DNA of 17,037 nt, from the NCBI GenBank assembly GCA_016293365.1, contig JAEDEK010000029.1, positions 1-17,037 on the forward strand, in the 5' to 3' direction. This stretch comes from Bulleidia sp. GTDB lineage: Bacteria > Bacillota_I > Bacilli_A > Erysipelotrichales > Erysipelotrichaceae. The translations under genes were made by a program, and so were the position numbers. Shown here one piece after another: positions 1-7,263 of this stretch. Positions within the stretch are counted from its first letter, which is position 1. The number at the start of each line of letters is the position of its first letter. The notes beneath the pieces were generated by a model that saw nothing but the letters and a program-made list of their open reading frames with translations, was not told where the DNA came from and made no database searches.

Positions 1-277
1 CCGCATCCACATCTGTAATGCCATGTTTTTTCATGAATGCCTGTACAGCATTGCCGAACCAGTGTCCAAGTTCAAAGTTCAAGGAACAGATTTCATCCAC
101 ATGAGCACCATGAATATCGCAGGCATGCTGTATCTTTTCTTTCAGATCAGATGGCATTTTCACTTCTTCATAAGTAATCAGCTTCACCTTTGTGGAAAGA
201 TAGTATCCTTCAATATCACAATATGCCAGATCCAGTCCATCCAGTGATGTACCGGACATCAGTCCAATCAGCTTCAT
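1..277 (-). CDS. anmK: anhydro-N-acetylmuramic acid kinase, N-terminal part (cut by window edge)
   Basis: The first 92 residues of AnmK, which opens the 1,6-anhydro ring of anhydro-MurNAc and phosphorylates it to MurNAc-6-phosphate in the cytoplasm. The start MKLIGLMSGTSLDGLDLAY carries the family's N-terminal ATP-binding signature GLMSGTSLDG-D; the rest continues off the left edge. The ATG overlaps the murQ stop codon in an ATGA arrangement (positions 274-277), so translation is probably coupled. Its product is the substrate of MurQ, and the two enzymes act in sequence in cell-wall recycling. No frameshift or stop is seen in the visible part. The assignment rests on the N-terminal motif and on context; the C-terminal half cannot be judged. 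Confidence 0.93.
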   Translation of the reverse strand, partial: MKLIGLMSGTSLDGLDLAYCDIEGYYLSTKVKLITYEEVKMPSDLKEKIQHACDIHGAHVDEICSLNFELGHWFGNAVQAFMKKHGITDVDA

Positions 278-1182
278 GCCTTTTCCTTTGCTGCCACAAT
301 GGCATCATGAACATTACCGTCTGCACGGTCAAGACATGCGCATGCTTCATCAGCAGAGATATTGCCGCATCCCATGATGATCGCAATCTTGACATCTCTT
401 CCGCTTTCTTCCAGCAGCTGATGTGCCTTTTCAATATCGCATCCTGTTGCCTGAGAGATGATTCTTCCTGCGCGTTCAACAAGCTTTTCATTTGTCGGCT
501 GTACATCCACCATCAGGTTTTCATACACTTTTCCATAACGGATCATACATCCTGTGGAAATCATGTTACATACCATCTTCTGGGCAGTACCTGCCTTCAT
601 ACGGGTTGATCCGGTAACCGCTTCCGGGCCTGTAATGACTTCCACTGCCGTCTGTGCATGTCCACTGATTACTGCATTGGATACACAGCTGACGGAAGCA
701 GTATATGCTCCGATGGAGCGGGCATAGTCAAGACCACCGATGACATATGGTGTTCTGCCGCTTGCAGCAAGGCCGATGACCGTATCCTTACTGCATAATG
801 TAATTTTCTTCAGATCTTCAACAGCAAGATCAGGATCATCCTCAGCGCCTTCCTTTGCCTTGAACATTGCATCTTCTCCACCTGCAATCAGCCCCATAAC
901 AAGATCTGAAGATACACCATATGTAGGTGGGCATTCAGATGCATCCAGAACACCCAGTCTGCCCGAAGTACCGGCACCGATATAGATGATTCTGCCACCT
1001 TCCTTCAGCCTGCTGCTGGCATTTTCAATAATTTCAGCAATCTGATTTTTCGCAAGTGCTACTGCATCAGCTATCTTATGGTCTTCACGGTTGATTTTTT
1101 CTACAATTTCAAGTGCGGAAACATGATCGATATCCATTGTATCTACATTGCGCACTTCGGTTTCTATCGTTGCAAGATTCAC
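274..1182 (-). CDS. murQ: N-acetylmuramic acid 6-phosphate etherase
   Basis: MurQ cleaves the D-lactyl ether of MurNAc-6-phosphate to GlcNAc-6-phosphate and D-lactate. The 302-residue length is close to the E. coli enzyme (about 298). The SIS-fold segment GAGTSGRLGVLDASECPPTYG includes Glu83, and the following IAGGEDAM...EGAEDD stretch includes Glu114; both match the catalytic acids numbered in E. coli. The conserved GSTRMKAGTAQK block is present, and a C-terminal helical UBA-like segment ends the protein. I chose a GTG start at 1182: AAAGGAG (1191-1197 on the reverse strand) lies 8 nt upstream and overlaps the stop of the regulator gene. An open reading frame extends upstream to 1356, but that part lies inside the regulator gene and has no family similarity. 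ATT at 1185 is a less likely alternative start. Confidence 0.96.
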   Translation of the reverse strand: MNLATIETEVRNVDTMDIDHVSALEIVEKINREDHKIADAVALAKNQIAEIIENASSRLKEGGRIIYIGAGTSGRLGVLDASECPPTYGVSSDLVMGLIAGGEDAMFKAKEGAEDDPDLAVEDLKKITLCSKDTVIGLAASGRTPYVIGGLDYARSIGAYTASVSCVSNAVISGHAQTAVEVITGPEAVTGSTRMKAGTAQKMVCNMISTGCMIRYGKVYENLMVDVQPTNEKLVERAGRIISQATGCDIEKAHQLLEESGRDVKIAIIMGCGNISADEACACLDRADGNVHDAIVAAKEKA

Positions 1183-1195
1183 AATTGTTGCTCCT

Positions 1196-2029
1196 TTACA
1201 GTCTGCTCGTCCATTTTCTGGTCTGTTGCAGAACCCGTCTGTTTTCTTCCAGATGACACGAGACAAGGGAAAGATAGATCGTATCACAGATGAACAGAGA
1301 GCTGTCACGTGAGGAAATAGCACCTGCACGGATGGTGTTTTCCTCACTTGGGACATAAAACTGCAGATCAGAAAGTCTGTTCAGTGATGTTTTTCCAAGC
1401 TGTGAAATACTCAGTACAGTTGCATTTTTTTCTTTGGCAATCCGTACTGTTTCGATCACTTCTTTTGTTTCGCCGGAATAACTGACTGCAACCAGTACAT
1501 CCCCTTCCTGTATACCTGTCATCATCGTCATCATGACATGTGCATCCTGCACATGAATCGTACGGATACCGATACGTGACAGTTTCTGCTGAAAGTCCTG
1601 GCATACAATACTGGAGCCGCCGATACCGCACAGATATACTGTATTTGCTTTACATAGTGCGGCAACAGCCTTTTCCGTAGTCGCTTCATCAATCAGACCA
1701 CGGACATGATCCAGTGTTGCAAGGCGATGACTGTACATCGTAGATACAAGACGTGCGACTGTTTCGTTTTCCGTCAGTTCCTGCGTCAGATCCATCACAT
1801 CACTCTTTTCCGACATCAGTATGTCCATCTTCAATGCCGGAAAACCGCTGTATCCAAGTGTTCTGGAAAAACGGACGATCGTAGGTGCACTTGTACCGAC
1901 TTTTTCAGCAAGATCTTTTGCTGAACTGGTACTTACTTCCTGGAGATGGTTCAGGAAATAATCTGCGAGCTGCTTTTCGCTCTGTGTGAATTCTGGATAT
2001 ACATCCTGTATACGACTCTGTAAACTCAT
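1196..2029 (-). CDS. RpiR-family transcriptional regulator of the MurNAc operon (MurR-like)
   Basis: A 277-residue regulator with the two-domain RpiR layout. An N-terminal winged helix-turn-helix covers roughly residues 1-75 (STSSAKDLAEKVGTSAPTIV is the HTH core, followed by RFSRTLGYSGFPALK). A C-terminal SIS sugar-phosphate sensing domain covers roughly 110-250 (VYLCGIGGSS, VAVSYSGETKEVIE). It heads the operon with murQ and anmK, 13 nt before the murQ start, so MurNAc-6-phosphate is the likely effector, as for E. coli MurR; that is inference from context. The start at 2029 is preceded by AAAGGGA about 6 nt upstream; the frame stays open for 11 more codons but without a better ribosome site. 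A palindrome at 2146-2169 overlapping its promoter is a good candidate for autoregulation. Confidence 0.9.
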   Translation of the reverse strand: MSLQSRIQDVYPEFTQSEKQLADYFLNHLQEVSTSSAKDLAEKVGTSAPTIVRFSRTLGYSGFPALKMDILMSEKSDVMDLTQELTENETVARLVSTMYSHRLATLDHVRGLIDEATTEKAVAALCKANTVYLCGIGGSSIVCQDFQQKLSRIGIRTIHVQDAHVMMTMMTGIQEGDVLVAVSYSGETKEVIETVRIAKEKNATVLSISQLGKTSLNRLSDLQFYVPSEENTIRAGAISSRDSSLFICDTIYLSLVSCHLEENRRVLQQTRKWTSRL

Positions 2030-2068
2030 CTGTCTTCCCTTTCGATTTTTATTATATTTCATGTTTTG

Positions 2069-2085
2069 GTGTAATTCAATTTCAC
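2069..2085. promoter_or_regulatory. second operator-like palindrome in the 5' UTR of the rpiR-family gene
   Basis: GTGTAATTCAATTTCAC is a 17-bp inverted repeat with 7 of 8 arm positions matching around a central C. It lies about 35 bp downstream of the inferred transcription start and 40 bp before the start codon. A further AATTTCAC half-site sits at 2102-2109, exactly 24 bp away. Its arms share the TTTCAC element of the stronger palindrome at 2146-2169. It could be an auxiliary site for the same regulator; this is inference. Confidence 0.4.
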
Positions 2086-2125
2086 GCTCTGCTATTTAAT
2101 GAATTTCACTTATCACATTGAAAAT

Positions 2126-2154
2126 ATTATAGCATACAATCAAAAAGTGATGAA
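2126..2154 (-). promoter_or_regulatory. promoter of the rpiR-murQ-anmK operon
   Basis: On the reverse strand a perfect TATAAT (2126-2131) is preceded by TGC, making an extended -10. The hexamer 17 bp upstream, TTCATC (2149-2154), is a weak -35. Transcription would start near 2119, leaving a leader of about 90 nt before the start codon at 2029. The weak -35 lies inside the palindrome 2146-2169, the usual geometry for repression by occlusion. Confidence 0.65.
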
Positions 2155-2169
2155 AGCACTTTCATCACT
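2146..2169. promoter_or_regulatory. palindromic operator candidate
   Basis: A perfect inverted repeat with 11-bp arms, AGTGATGAAAG and CTTTCATCACT, separated by only CA. It sits over the -35 element of the promoter that reads into the RpiR-family gene. The 2-nt centre and lack of a U-tract make it a poor RNA hairpin or terminator and a good dimeric protein-binding site. The natural ligand is the RpiR-family protein encoded immediately downstream, which is inference. Confidence 0.65.
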
Positions 2170-2213
2170 CACCTATTTTTTCATATCCTGTTTTCATTAT
2201 CTGTATGTACAGA

Positions 2214-3164
2214 TCAGAGCAGCATCTGAATCTGCTTTTCCAGAAGTCGAACTGCTATATGATTGCTGCAGCAGGCTGTTTCTCCATCGGTATGTACCCA
2301 TAACGGTTTTTCCGTTGTGATTTCCACTTCATGAGCAGAAAACGGATGAACTCCCTGGAATTTCAGATGATTCCCCTTCAGAGCATACGGGAAGATTCTG
2401 AAAAAATCATATTGTGAAAGCCCATTGGCGATGCATCCATCCAGAATACCATCATTTCCATCCGCTGAGGGACAGAACATGAATCCACCGCCTTCATATG
2501 GATGATTCATGACAACACATAACAGAAGCCTGTCATAAGACATCGTCTTTCCATCCACCTTGATCCATGCTCTGGTACGTTCAGTTGAAGTAATGGTGTG
2601 GATTGCCGTCAGCAGATAAATCAGTCTGCCCATATGAATCTGATTCAGTATTTTTTTATAACGGGAAGTCTCAGCATCATGGCAGATCTGCCCGTCAAAA
2701 CCGATTCCAGCTGATATGACAAACCGATGATGTACGAATCCATCTTGCTGCACAGGTTCTCTGTGTGTTTCATGACAGCGATCATAATAAACAACTTCCC
2801 CGACATCCATCTTCCTGACTGTATTCCCTTTCAGAATCGTTTCAGCCAGTACAGAAGGATCATGATCGACACCAAGTCCACGAACCAGATCATTCCCTGA
2901 TCCAGCAGGTATCAGTCCCATCCTGACATGTTCATAATCCACAATTCCGTTAACTGCCTGATTGAAGGATCCATCCCCTCCAACCACAACAATATCACAT
3001 GGTTGATTGGAAAGTGTGGATGCAAGATGAGGAATATCATCTTCTCCATGAGAAATATGAACACGGTATGGTTTCTGCGAGTGAACAAACTGTGGTTCTA
3101 TTCTATCCCATACTTTTCCTGCCTGCCCACAGGCACCATTGGGATTGAGAATGATTTCAATCAT
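2214..3164 (-). CDS. diacylglycerol kinase-family lipid kinase (DgkB/YegS type)
   Basis: A 316-residue soluble lipid kinase that would phosphorylate diacylglycerol or a similar lipid at the membrane surface, returning it to phosphatidate for phospholipid synthesis. Visible motifs are NPNGACGQAG at the N-terminus, the nucleotide-binding VVVGGDGSFNQAVNGI (residues 59-74; the usual GGDGT reads GGDGS) and LIPAGSGNDLVRGLG (84-98). The C-terminal beta-sandwich holds the ADGNDGILDG segment. Start choice: ATG at 3164 has GGAG 9 nt upstream and overlaps the end of rnz by 8 nt; two earlier ATGs (3179, 3185) lie inside rnz without a clear ribosome site. The exact lipid substrate cannot be read from sequence. 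No terminator follows, so transcripts may run on into the murNAc operon region. Confidence 0.9.
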   Translation of the reverse strand: MIEIILNPNGACGQAGKVWDRIEPQFVHSQKPYRVHISHGEDDIPHLASTLSNQPCDIVVVGGDGSFNQAVNGIVDYEHVRMGLIPAGSGNDLVRGLGVDHDPSVLAETILKGNTVRKMDVGEVVYYDRCHETHREPVQQDGFVHHRFVISAGIGFDGQICHDAETSRYKKILNQIHMGRLIYLLTAIHTITSTERTRAWIKVDGKTMSYDRLLLCVVMNHPYEGGGFMFCPSADGNDGILDGCIANGLSQYDFFRIFPYALKGNHLKFQGVHPFSAHEVEITTEKPLWVHTDGETACCSNHIAVRLLEKQIQMLL

Positions 3165-4080
3165 CTCTGTTTTCTCCATTGTCATAGCTCAGATCAATAT
3201 GCTGCCCATCCATACTTATGACGGTATGTTCAAAGATGGATGTACATTCTTCCATATGCAGATAAGGATCATGCATCGATGGGCTGTAATGGGTCAGCCA
3301 GAGTCTTCTGACATTTGCCTCTTTTGCAAGATTGCATGCCTCCTGCATCATCATATGACGGTTCAATTTTGCTTTTTCAATCTTTTCAGTATCACCATAC
3401 ATACCTTCTGTAATCAGCAGATCAGCTTCTTCTGCTGCTGCAGCCAGAGCATTTACCGGCCTTGTATCAGTTGCATACACAACCTTCAGACCCTTTCGTT
3501 GAGCCCCAAGAACCAGATCCGGTGTATACAGAATTCCATCCTGTTCAACTGTATTCCCCTTCTGCAGTCTACCCCACAGTTTTAATGGAACATGATTTGC
3601 CTCAGCCTTTTCCTTATCAAACTTCGGTGTGCGTTTCAGTTCCATTGTATAGCCGATACATGCCACGGAGTGACGCAACGGAAACGATGTTACCTGAAGA
3701 TGATCTACAGTAAAACCATCTCCTTTTTCCAGTTCCACTTCCTGAATTTCAAAAGGAATATAACGGGCGATCAACCTGACTCCTTCCATCATTTCATGCA
3801 GTCCTTTTGGACCATAGATTACAATCGGCTCCGTCCGATCCGCCTTTGCCATGGATAATAACAGTCCAGGTAAACCAGCTGTATGATCCGCATGAAAATG
3901 GGTAATCGCGATGGCGTCAATATGACGTACAGGAAGATTTCTTTCCTTCATGGAAATCTGCGTTCCTTCCCCGCAGTCAATCAGCATTTCATGTCCACTC
4001 CATCTGACAAGTAAGGAGGTCAGATATCTTCCCGGTAATGGTACAGTTCCTCCGGTTCCAAGCAATGTCACTTCAATCAT
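3157..4080 (-). CDS. rnz: ribonuclease Z (tRNA 3' endonuclease)
   Basis: RNase Z cuts tRNA precursors just after the discriminator base so that CCA can be added. The 307-residue length is that of the short bacterial form. It has the metallo-beta-lactamase core: LLGTGGTVPLPGR at the N-terminus, the Zn ligands HFHADH (61-66), His137 in PLRHSVACIGY, TDTRP (204-208), HMMMQEA and LTHYSP near the end. The segment around 150-195 corresponds to the flexible tRNA-binding arm. The start has no Shine-Dalgarno sequence; instead an extended -10 (TGA-TAGAAT) lies 7 nt before the ATG, which suggests a leaderless message. The gene follows the opp terminator and overlaps the lipid kinase gene by 8 nt. Function is secure from motifs. 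Confidence 0.95.
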   Translation of the reverse strand: MIEVTLLGTGGTVPLPGRYLTSLLVRWSGHEMLIDCGEGTQISMKERNLPVRHIDAIAITHFHADHTAGLPGLLLSMAKADRTEPIVIYGPKGLHEMMEGVRLIARYIPFEIQEVELEKGDGFTVDHLQVTSFPLRHSVACIGYTMELKRTPKFDKEKAEANHVPLKLWGRLQKGNTVEQDGILYTPDLVLGAQRKGLKVVYATDTRPVNALAAAAEEADLLITEGMYGDTEKIEKAKLNRHMMMQEACNLAKEANVRRLWLTHYSPSMHDPYLHMEECTSIFEHTVISMDGQHIDLSYDNGENRDD

Positions 4081-4087
4081 AGCAACT

Positions 4088-4096
4088 ATTCTATCA
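4088..4096 (-). promoter_or_regulatory. extended -10 promoter of rnz, probable leaderless start
   Basis: Reading the reverse strand, TGA-TAGAAT (4096 to 4088) is followed by AGTTGCT and then the rnz ATG at 4080. Seven nucleotides between a -10 and an ATG would place the transcription start at or next to the A of the start codon. No Shine-Dalgarno sequence is present and no convincing -35 is found 16-18 bp upstream. Confidence 0.5.
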
Positions 4097-4097
4097 T

Positions 4098-4136
4098 AAA
4101 AAGCAGAAGAAAACCCGTATCACAACAACACGGGTT
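4098..4136 (-). terminator. intrinsic terminator of the opp operon
   Basis: On the reverse strand AACCCGT pairs with ACGGGTT across an 11-nt loop (stem 4112-4118 / 4130-4136), followed by a T-rich run (TTTTCTTCTGCTTTTT). It lies 17 nt after the oppF stop codon and just before the rnz promoter. Confidence 0.85.
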
Positions 4137-4153
4137 AACCTGTTTATATGCAC

Positions 4154-5119
4154 TCAGAACACATCAGGATGTTCGGCAGCAATCTTTGACCACTTTTCAA
4201 ATTCTTCTTCTGTAGCAAGGACATAGTGTGTCTTTGTCAGATTGTGAATTGTTCCTTTTGTGTAGTCTACACCTTCCTTATCCTTGTTGTATTCCAGGGA
4301 TACTCTGTTCTTTTCTACAATCGGATTCGGATGTGGGATTGCGGACAGCAGAGACCTTGTATAAGGATGAATCGGATTGGAGAAGATTTCCTCTGTTGTG
4401 CCTGTTTCAACGATGTGACCAAGGTGCATGACACCGATACGGTCAGAAATATACTTGACCATGGACAGGTCATGGGCGATGAACAGGTATGTTGTACCAA
4501 GTTCATCCTGTAAGTCCTTCATCAGATTGACGACCTGTGCCTGGATGGATACGTCAAGAGCCGAGATGGCTTCATCGGCGATGACGAGTTTCGGATTCAT
4601 GACAAGTGCTCTTGCGATACCGATTCTCTGTCTTTGACCACCGGAGAACTGCTGTGGATAACGGGTAGCATGTTCTCTGGAAAGACCTACTTTATCCAGG
4701 ATCCGGTTGACTTTTTCATCCAGTTCTTCCTGAGAACTGTACAGATGATGAATCTCAAGCCCCTGAGCAACGATTTCCTTGACCTTCTTACGCGGATTCA
4801 GACATGCCATAGGATCCTGGAAGATCATCTGCATATTCTGTCTCAGATATGCTTCATCTTCTTTAGAAAGTTTACCGGAAATGTCATGACCATCAAAGAT
4901 AATCTTACCATCCGTTGGATCATACAGACGGATGATGGCACGACCTGTTGTGGATTTACCAGAACCGGATTCACCGACAAGACCATATGTCTCACCCTGG
5001 TAAATATCAAAGGAGATACCATCTACGGCTTTTGTTGTATAAGTACGGGAGATTCTGAAGTGCTGTTTCAGTCCTTCCACATGCAGTAATGGTTCAGCGT
5101 TATAATCAATCGTTGTCAT
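4154..5119 (-). CDS. oppF: oligopeptide ABC transporter ATP-binding protein OppF
   Basis: One of the two ATPases that drive peptide import, working at the inner face of the membrane with OppD under the OppB/OppC channel. The 321-residue protein has Walker A GESGSGKST (49-57), Q-loop MIFQDPM, signature FSGGQRQRIGIARAL (158-172), Walker B LVIADEA with catalytic Glu183, D-loop SALD and H-loop IAHD, then the oligopeptide-type PIHPYTRSLLSAIPHP. Walker B reads DEAIS where most relatives have DEPxS. A C-terminal tail with HYVLATEEEFEKW resembles that of streptococcal AmiF. The ATG at 5119 is preceded by GGAGAG 8 nt upstream and overlaps the end of oppD by 14 nt; a GTG three codons earlier is possible. 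Last gene of the operon, followed by a terminator. Confidence 0.94.
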   Translation of the reverse strand: MTTIDYNAEPLLHVEGLKQHFRISRTYTTKAVDGISFDIYQGETYGLVGESGSGKSTTGRAIIRLYDPTDGKIIFDGHDISGKLSKEDEAYLRQNMQMIFQDPMACLNPRKKVKEIVAQGLEIHHLYSSQEELDEKVNRILDKVGLSREHATRYPQQFSGGQRQRIGIARALVMNPKLVIADEAISALDVSIQAQVVNLMKDLQDELGTTYLFIAHDLSMVKYISDRIGVMHLGHIVETGTTEEIFSNPIHPYTRSLLSAIPHPNPIVEKNRVSLEYNKDKEGVDYTKGTIHNLTKTHYVLATEEEFEKWSKIAAEHPDVF

Positions 5120-6209
5120 ACTTTGCACTCTCCGTTCTCATCTTCTTCATTCTCTCCATCAGCTGTTCAGGGGGATTTACTTTTGGAGCTCTAGGGTCAC
5201 AAAGCCAGGAAGCAACTCTGTGTTTACCACCGACATTATACATCGGCGGTTCAGCCTTATAATCGATTGCCAGTGCATAAGGGTTTCTTGGTGCAAAAGC
5301 ATCGCCTTCAATTCTTTCCAGCAGATTCGGTGGAGTACCTGGAATCGCAAACAGACGTTTGGAATCCGTATCCGTATCCGGCATGGAAGCCAGCAGTCCC
5401 CATGTATATGGATGACGTGGATCGTAGAAGATCTCATTGACATCACCCTTTTCAATAATACGGCCTGCATACATGACATCGACATAGTCTGCAACCTTCG
5501 CAACTACACCAAGGTCGTGTGTAATGTAGATAACCGCAATGTTATGTTCCTTCTGCAGTTTCTGAATCAGTTCCAGAATCTTTGCCTGAATGGTAACATC
5601 CAGTGCTGTTGTCGGTTCATCACAGATCAGCATATCCGGATTACAGGATAATGCGATCGCAATGACAACTCTCTGTCTCATACCACCAGAGAGCTGATGC
5701 GGATACTGTTTGAATCTTTTTTCCGGATTTTCAATTCCGACTTCTTCCAGAAGCTTGAGCGCTCTTGCCTGAGCTTCTTCCTTGCTGACATTTTCATGCA
5801 GCAGAATCGGTTCCATGATCTGTCTGCCGATTGTCATGGTCGGATCAAGAGAAGTCATCGGATCCTGGAATACCATTGCGATATGCTTTCCATTAAAACG
5901 GTAACGGATTTCCTTCTGTGTCATCTTTGTCAGGTCAACTGTCTCACGTTCACCGTTTTCATTGGTAAATGTGTAGTTGATTGTACCTGAATCAATACGG
6001 CCATTGGATGCCATGATACCCATGATTGTTTTAACCGTTACGGATTTACCGGAACCGGATTCACCTACGATGGCGATGGTTTCACCTCTGTAAAGGTCCA
6101 TACGCACACCGCGGATTGCCTTTACCATACCGGAGGATGTTTCAAATGAGATGTTCAGATCGCGGATACTAAGTACGCGTTCATCTTTGTTTCTTTTCTG
6201 CAGTGACAT
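5106..6209 (-). CDS. oppD: oligopeptide ABC transporter ATP-binding protein OppD
   Basis: The partner ATPase of OppF. The 367-residue protein has Walker A GESGSGKS (49-56), Q-loop VFQDPM, signature LSGGMRQRVVIAIAL, Walker B MLICDEPTTALD, and H-loop ITHD. The oligopeptide-specific C-terminal region follows (RHPYTWGLLASMPD, IPGTPPNLLERIEGDAFAPRNPYA). The typical Fe-S/Cys-rich cluster of some OppD tails is reduced to a single Cys in SWLCDPRAP. The start at 6209 has a perfect AAGGAGG 7 nt upstream and lies 12 nt after the oppC stop, so it is very well supported. The end overlaps oppF. All ATP-binding motifs are intact. Confidence 0.95.
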   Translation of the reverse strand: MSLQKRNKDERVLSIRDLNISFETSSGMVKAIRGVRMDLYRGETIAIVGESGSGKSVTVKTIMGIMASNGRIDSGTINYTFTNENGERETVDLTKMTQKEIRYRFNGKHIAMVFQDPMTSLDPTMTIGRQIMEPILLHENVSKEEAQARALKLLEEVGIENPEKRFKQYPHQLSGGMRQRVVIAIALSCNPDMLICDEPTTALDVTIQAKILELIQKLQKEHNIAVIYITHDLGVVAKVADYVDVMYAGRIIEKGDVNEIFYDPRHPYTWGLLASMPDTDTDSKRLFAIPGTPPNLLERIEGDAFAPRNPYALAIDYKAEPPMYNVGGKHRVASWLCDPRAPKVNPPEQLMERMKKMRTESAKYDND

Positions 6210-6221
6210 TCTGTATCCTCC

Positions 6222-7262
6222 TTAACTGTGTTTCTGGTTCGGATCAAATGCATCACGGATACCATCTGCAAACAGGTTGAAGCTCAGCATGAGTAACGCC
6301 AGGACAACAATCGGTGCAATCATGATATACGGATGAATGGTCATGGATTTATAACCATCCGAGATCAGAGAACCAAGAGATGCCTTCGGTGCCGGAATAC
6401 CAAGACCGACGAAAGACAGGAAGGCTTCCGTGAAGATGGCATTTGGAATCGAGAACATGGACATGATGATCAGCTGACCGAAAATGTTCGGCATGATGTC
6501 CTTGAAAATGATGGAAAATGACTTGGCACCAAGTGTTTTGGAAGCAAGTACATATTCGCTTTCTTTCAGCTTCAGCATTTCTGCTCTGGCAATACGGGAC
6601 ATACCGATCCATCCTGTGATCATCAGAGCAAAGATAATCGTGATAATACCACCAGGTAATACAAGACCAAGCAGCGTGACTGTAACAAGAGTCGGAATAC
6701 CGTTGAGGATTTCCGCAAATCTCTGCATGACCATATCGATCTTACCACCGAAGAATCCGGATATCAGACCATAAGACATACCTACAACAATATCAATTGC
6801 TGCAGCAGAGACAGCGATGATCAAAGAGACACGTGTACCTTCCCAGACACGGGTAAACAGGTCACGTCCCTGTGTGTCTGTACCAAACCAGTGGTATACA
6901 TCCAGTAAACCACGATCCGCATACACATTCTTTCCTCTTTCCACACCATTGAAAATACCGAGGTTTTCAAGTCCTGGCATACGAGGCGCCATGGACTGGT
7001 GTGTCTGAACGATCGCTTCAGATGCATAACCGGAAATCATCGGACCGATGATAGCCAGAAAAATAATGACAACAATAATCACAAGTCCGATCAGAGCTCC
7101 CTTGTTCTTTTTGAAGTGGGACCATACATCCTTCAGATAGGATGTTGCCTGATATGTTTTATCGACAAGCTTTTCATCGCGCTGAACAAACACGAAATCA
7201 TCGGCTGAAAAGTCATCGACAACTTCATTTGTCAGCACAGGCTTCTGATACAGTTCACTCAT
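6222..7262 (-). CDS. oppC: oligopeptide ABC transporter permease OppC
   Basis: A 346-residue membrane subunit of the peptide importer. The N-terminal 60 residues are cytoplasmic and acidic, then a first membrane span (GALIGLVIIVVIIFLAIIG) is followed by a long external loop of about 75 residues containing HWFGTDTQGRDLFTRVWEG, the hallmark of OppC/DppC/AmiD permeases. Four to five more spans follow, with the EAA loop (EYVLASKTLGAKSFSIIFKD) that contacts the ATPases. ATG at 7262 was chosen because AAGGAGG lies 9 nt upstream and the ATG follows the oppB TAG by a single base; the longer open frame to 7325 lies inside oppB. Tight spacing on both sides supports one transcript. Confidence 0.95.
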   Translation of the reverse strand: MSELYQKPVLTNEVVDDFSADDFVFVQRDEKLVDKTYQATSYLKDVWSHFKKNKGALIGLVIIVVIIFLAIIGPMISGYASEAIVQTHQSMAPRMPGLENLGIFNGVERGKNVYADRGLLDVYHWFGTDTQGRDLFTRVWEGTRVSLIIAVSAAAIDIVVGMSYGLISGFFGGKIDMVMQRFAEILNGIPTLVTVTLLGLVLPGGIITIIFALMITGWIGMSRIARAEMLKLKESEYVLASKTLGAKSFSIIFKDIMPNIFGQLIIMSMFSIPNAIFTEAFLSFVGLGIPAPKASLGSLISDGYKSMTIHPYIMIAPIVVLALLMLSFNLFADGIRDAFDPNQKHS

Positions 7263-7263
7263 C

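Noticed and set aside
190..609. Plus-strand open frame of 139 codons
   Set aside because: It is antisense to murQ and anmK, Cys/His-rich as expected for a shadow frame.
1183..1356. In-frame upstream extension of murQ (58 extra residues)
   Set aside because: It lies almost wholly inside the rpiR-family gene, has no MurQ similarity, and a good ribosome site marks the GTG at 1182.
2199..2214. Inverted repeat ATCTGTA-TG-TACAGAT at the end of the lipid kinase gene
   Set aside because: As RNA it gives a short stem, with A-rich and not U-rich sequence after it, so it is not a convincing terminator; kept only as a minor palindrome.
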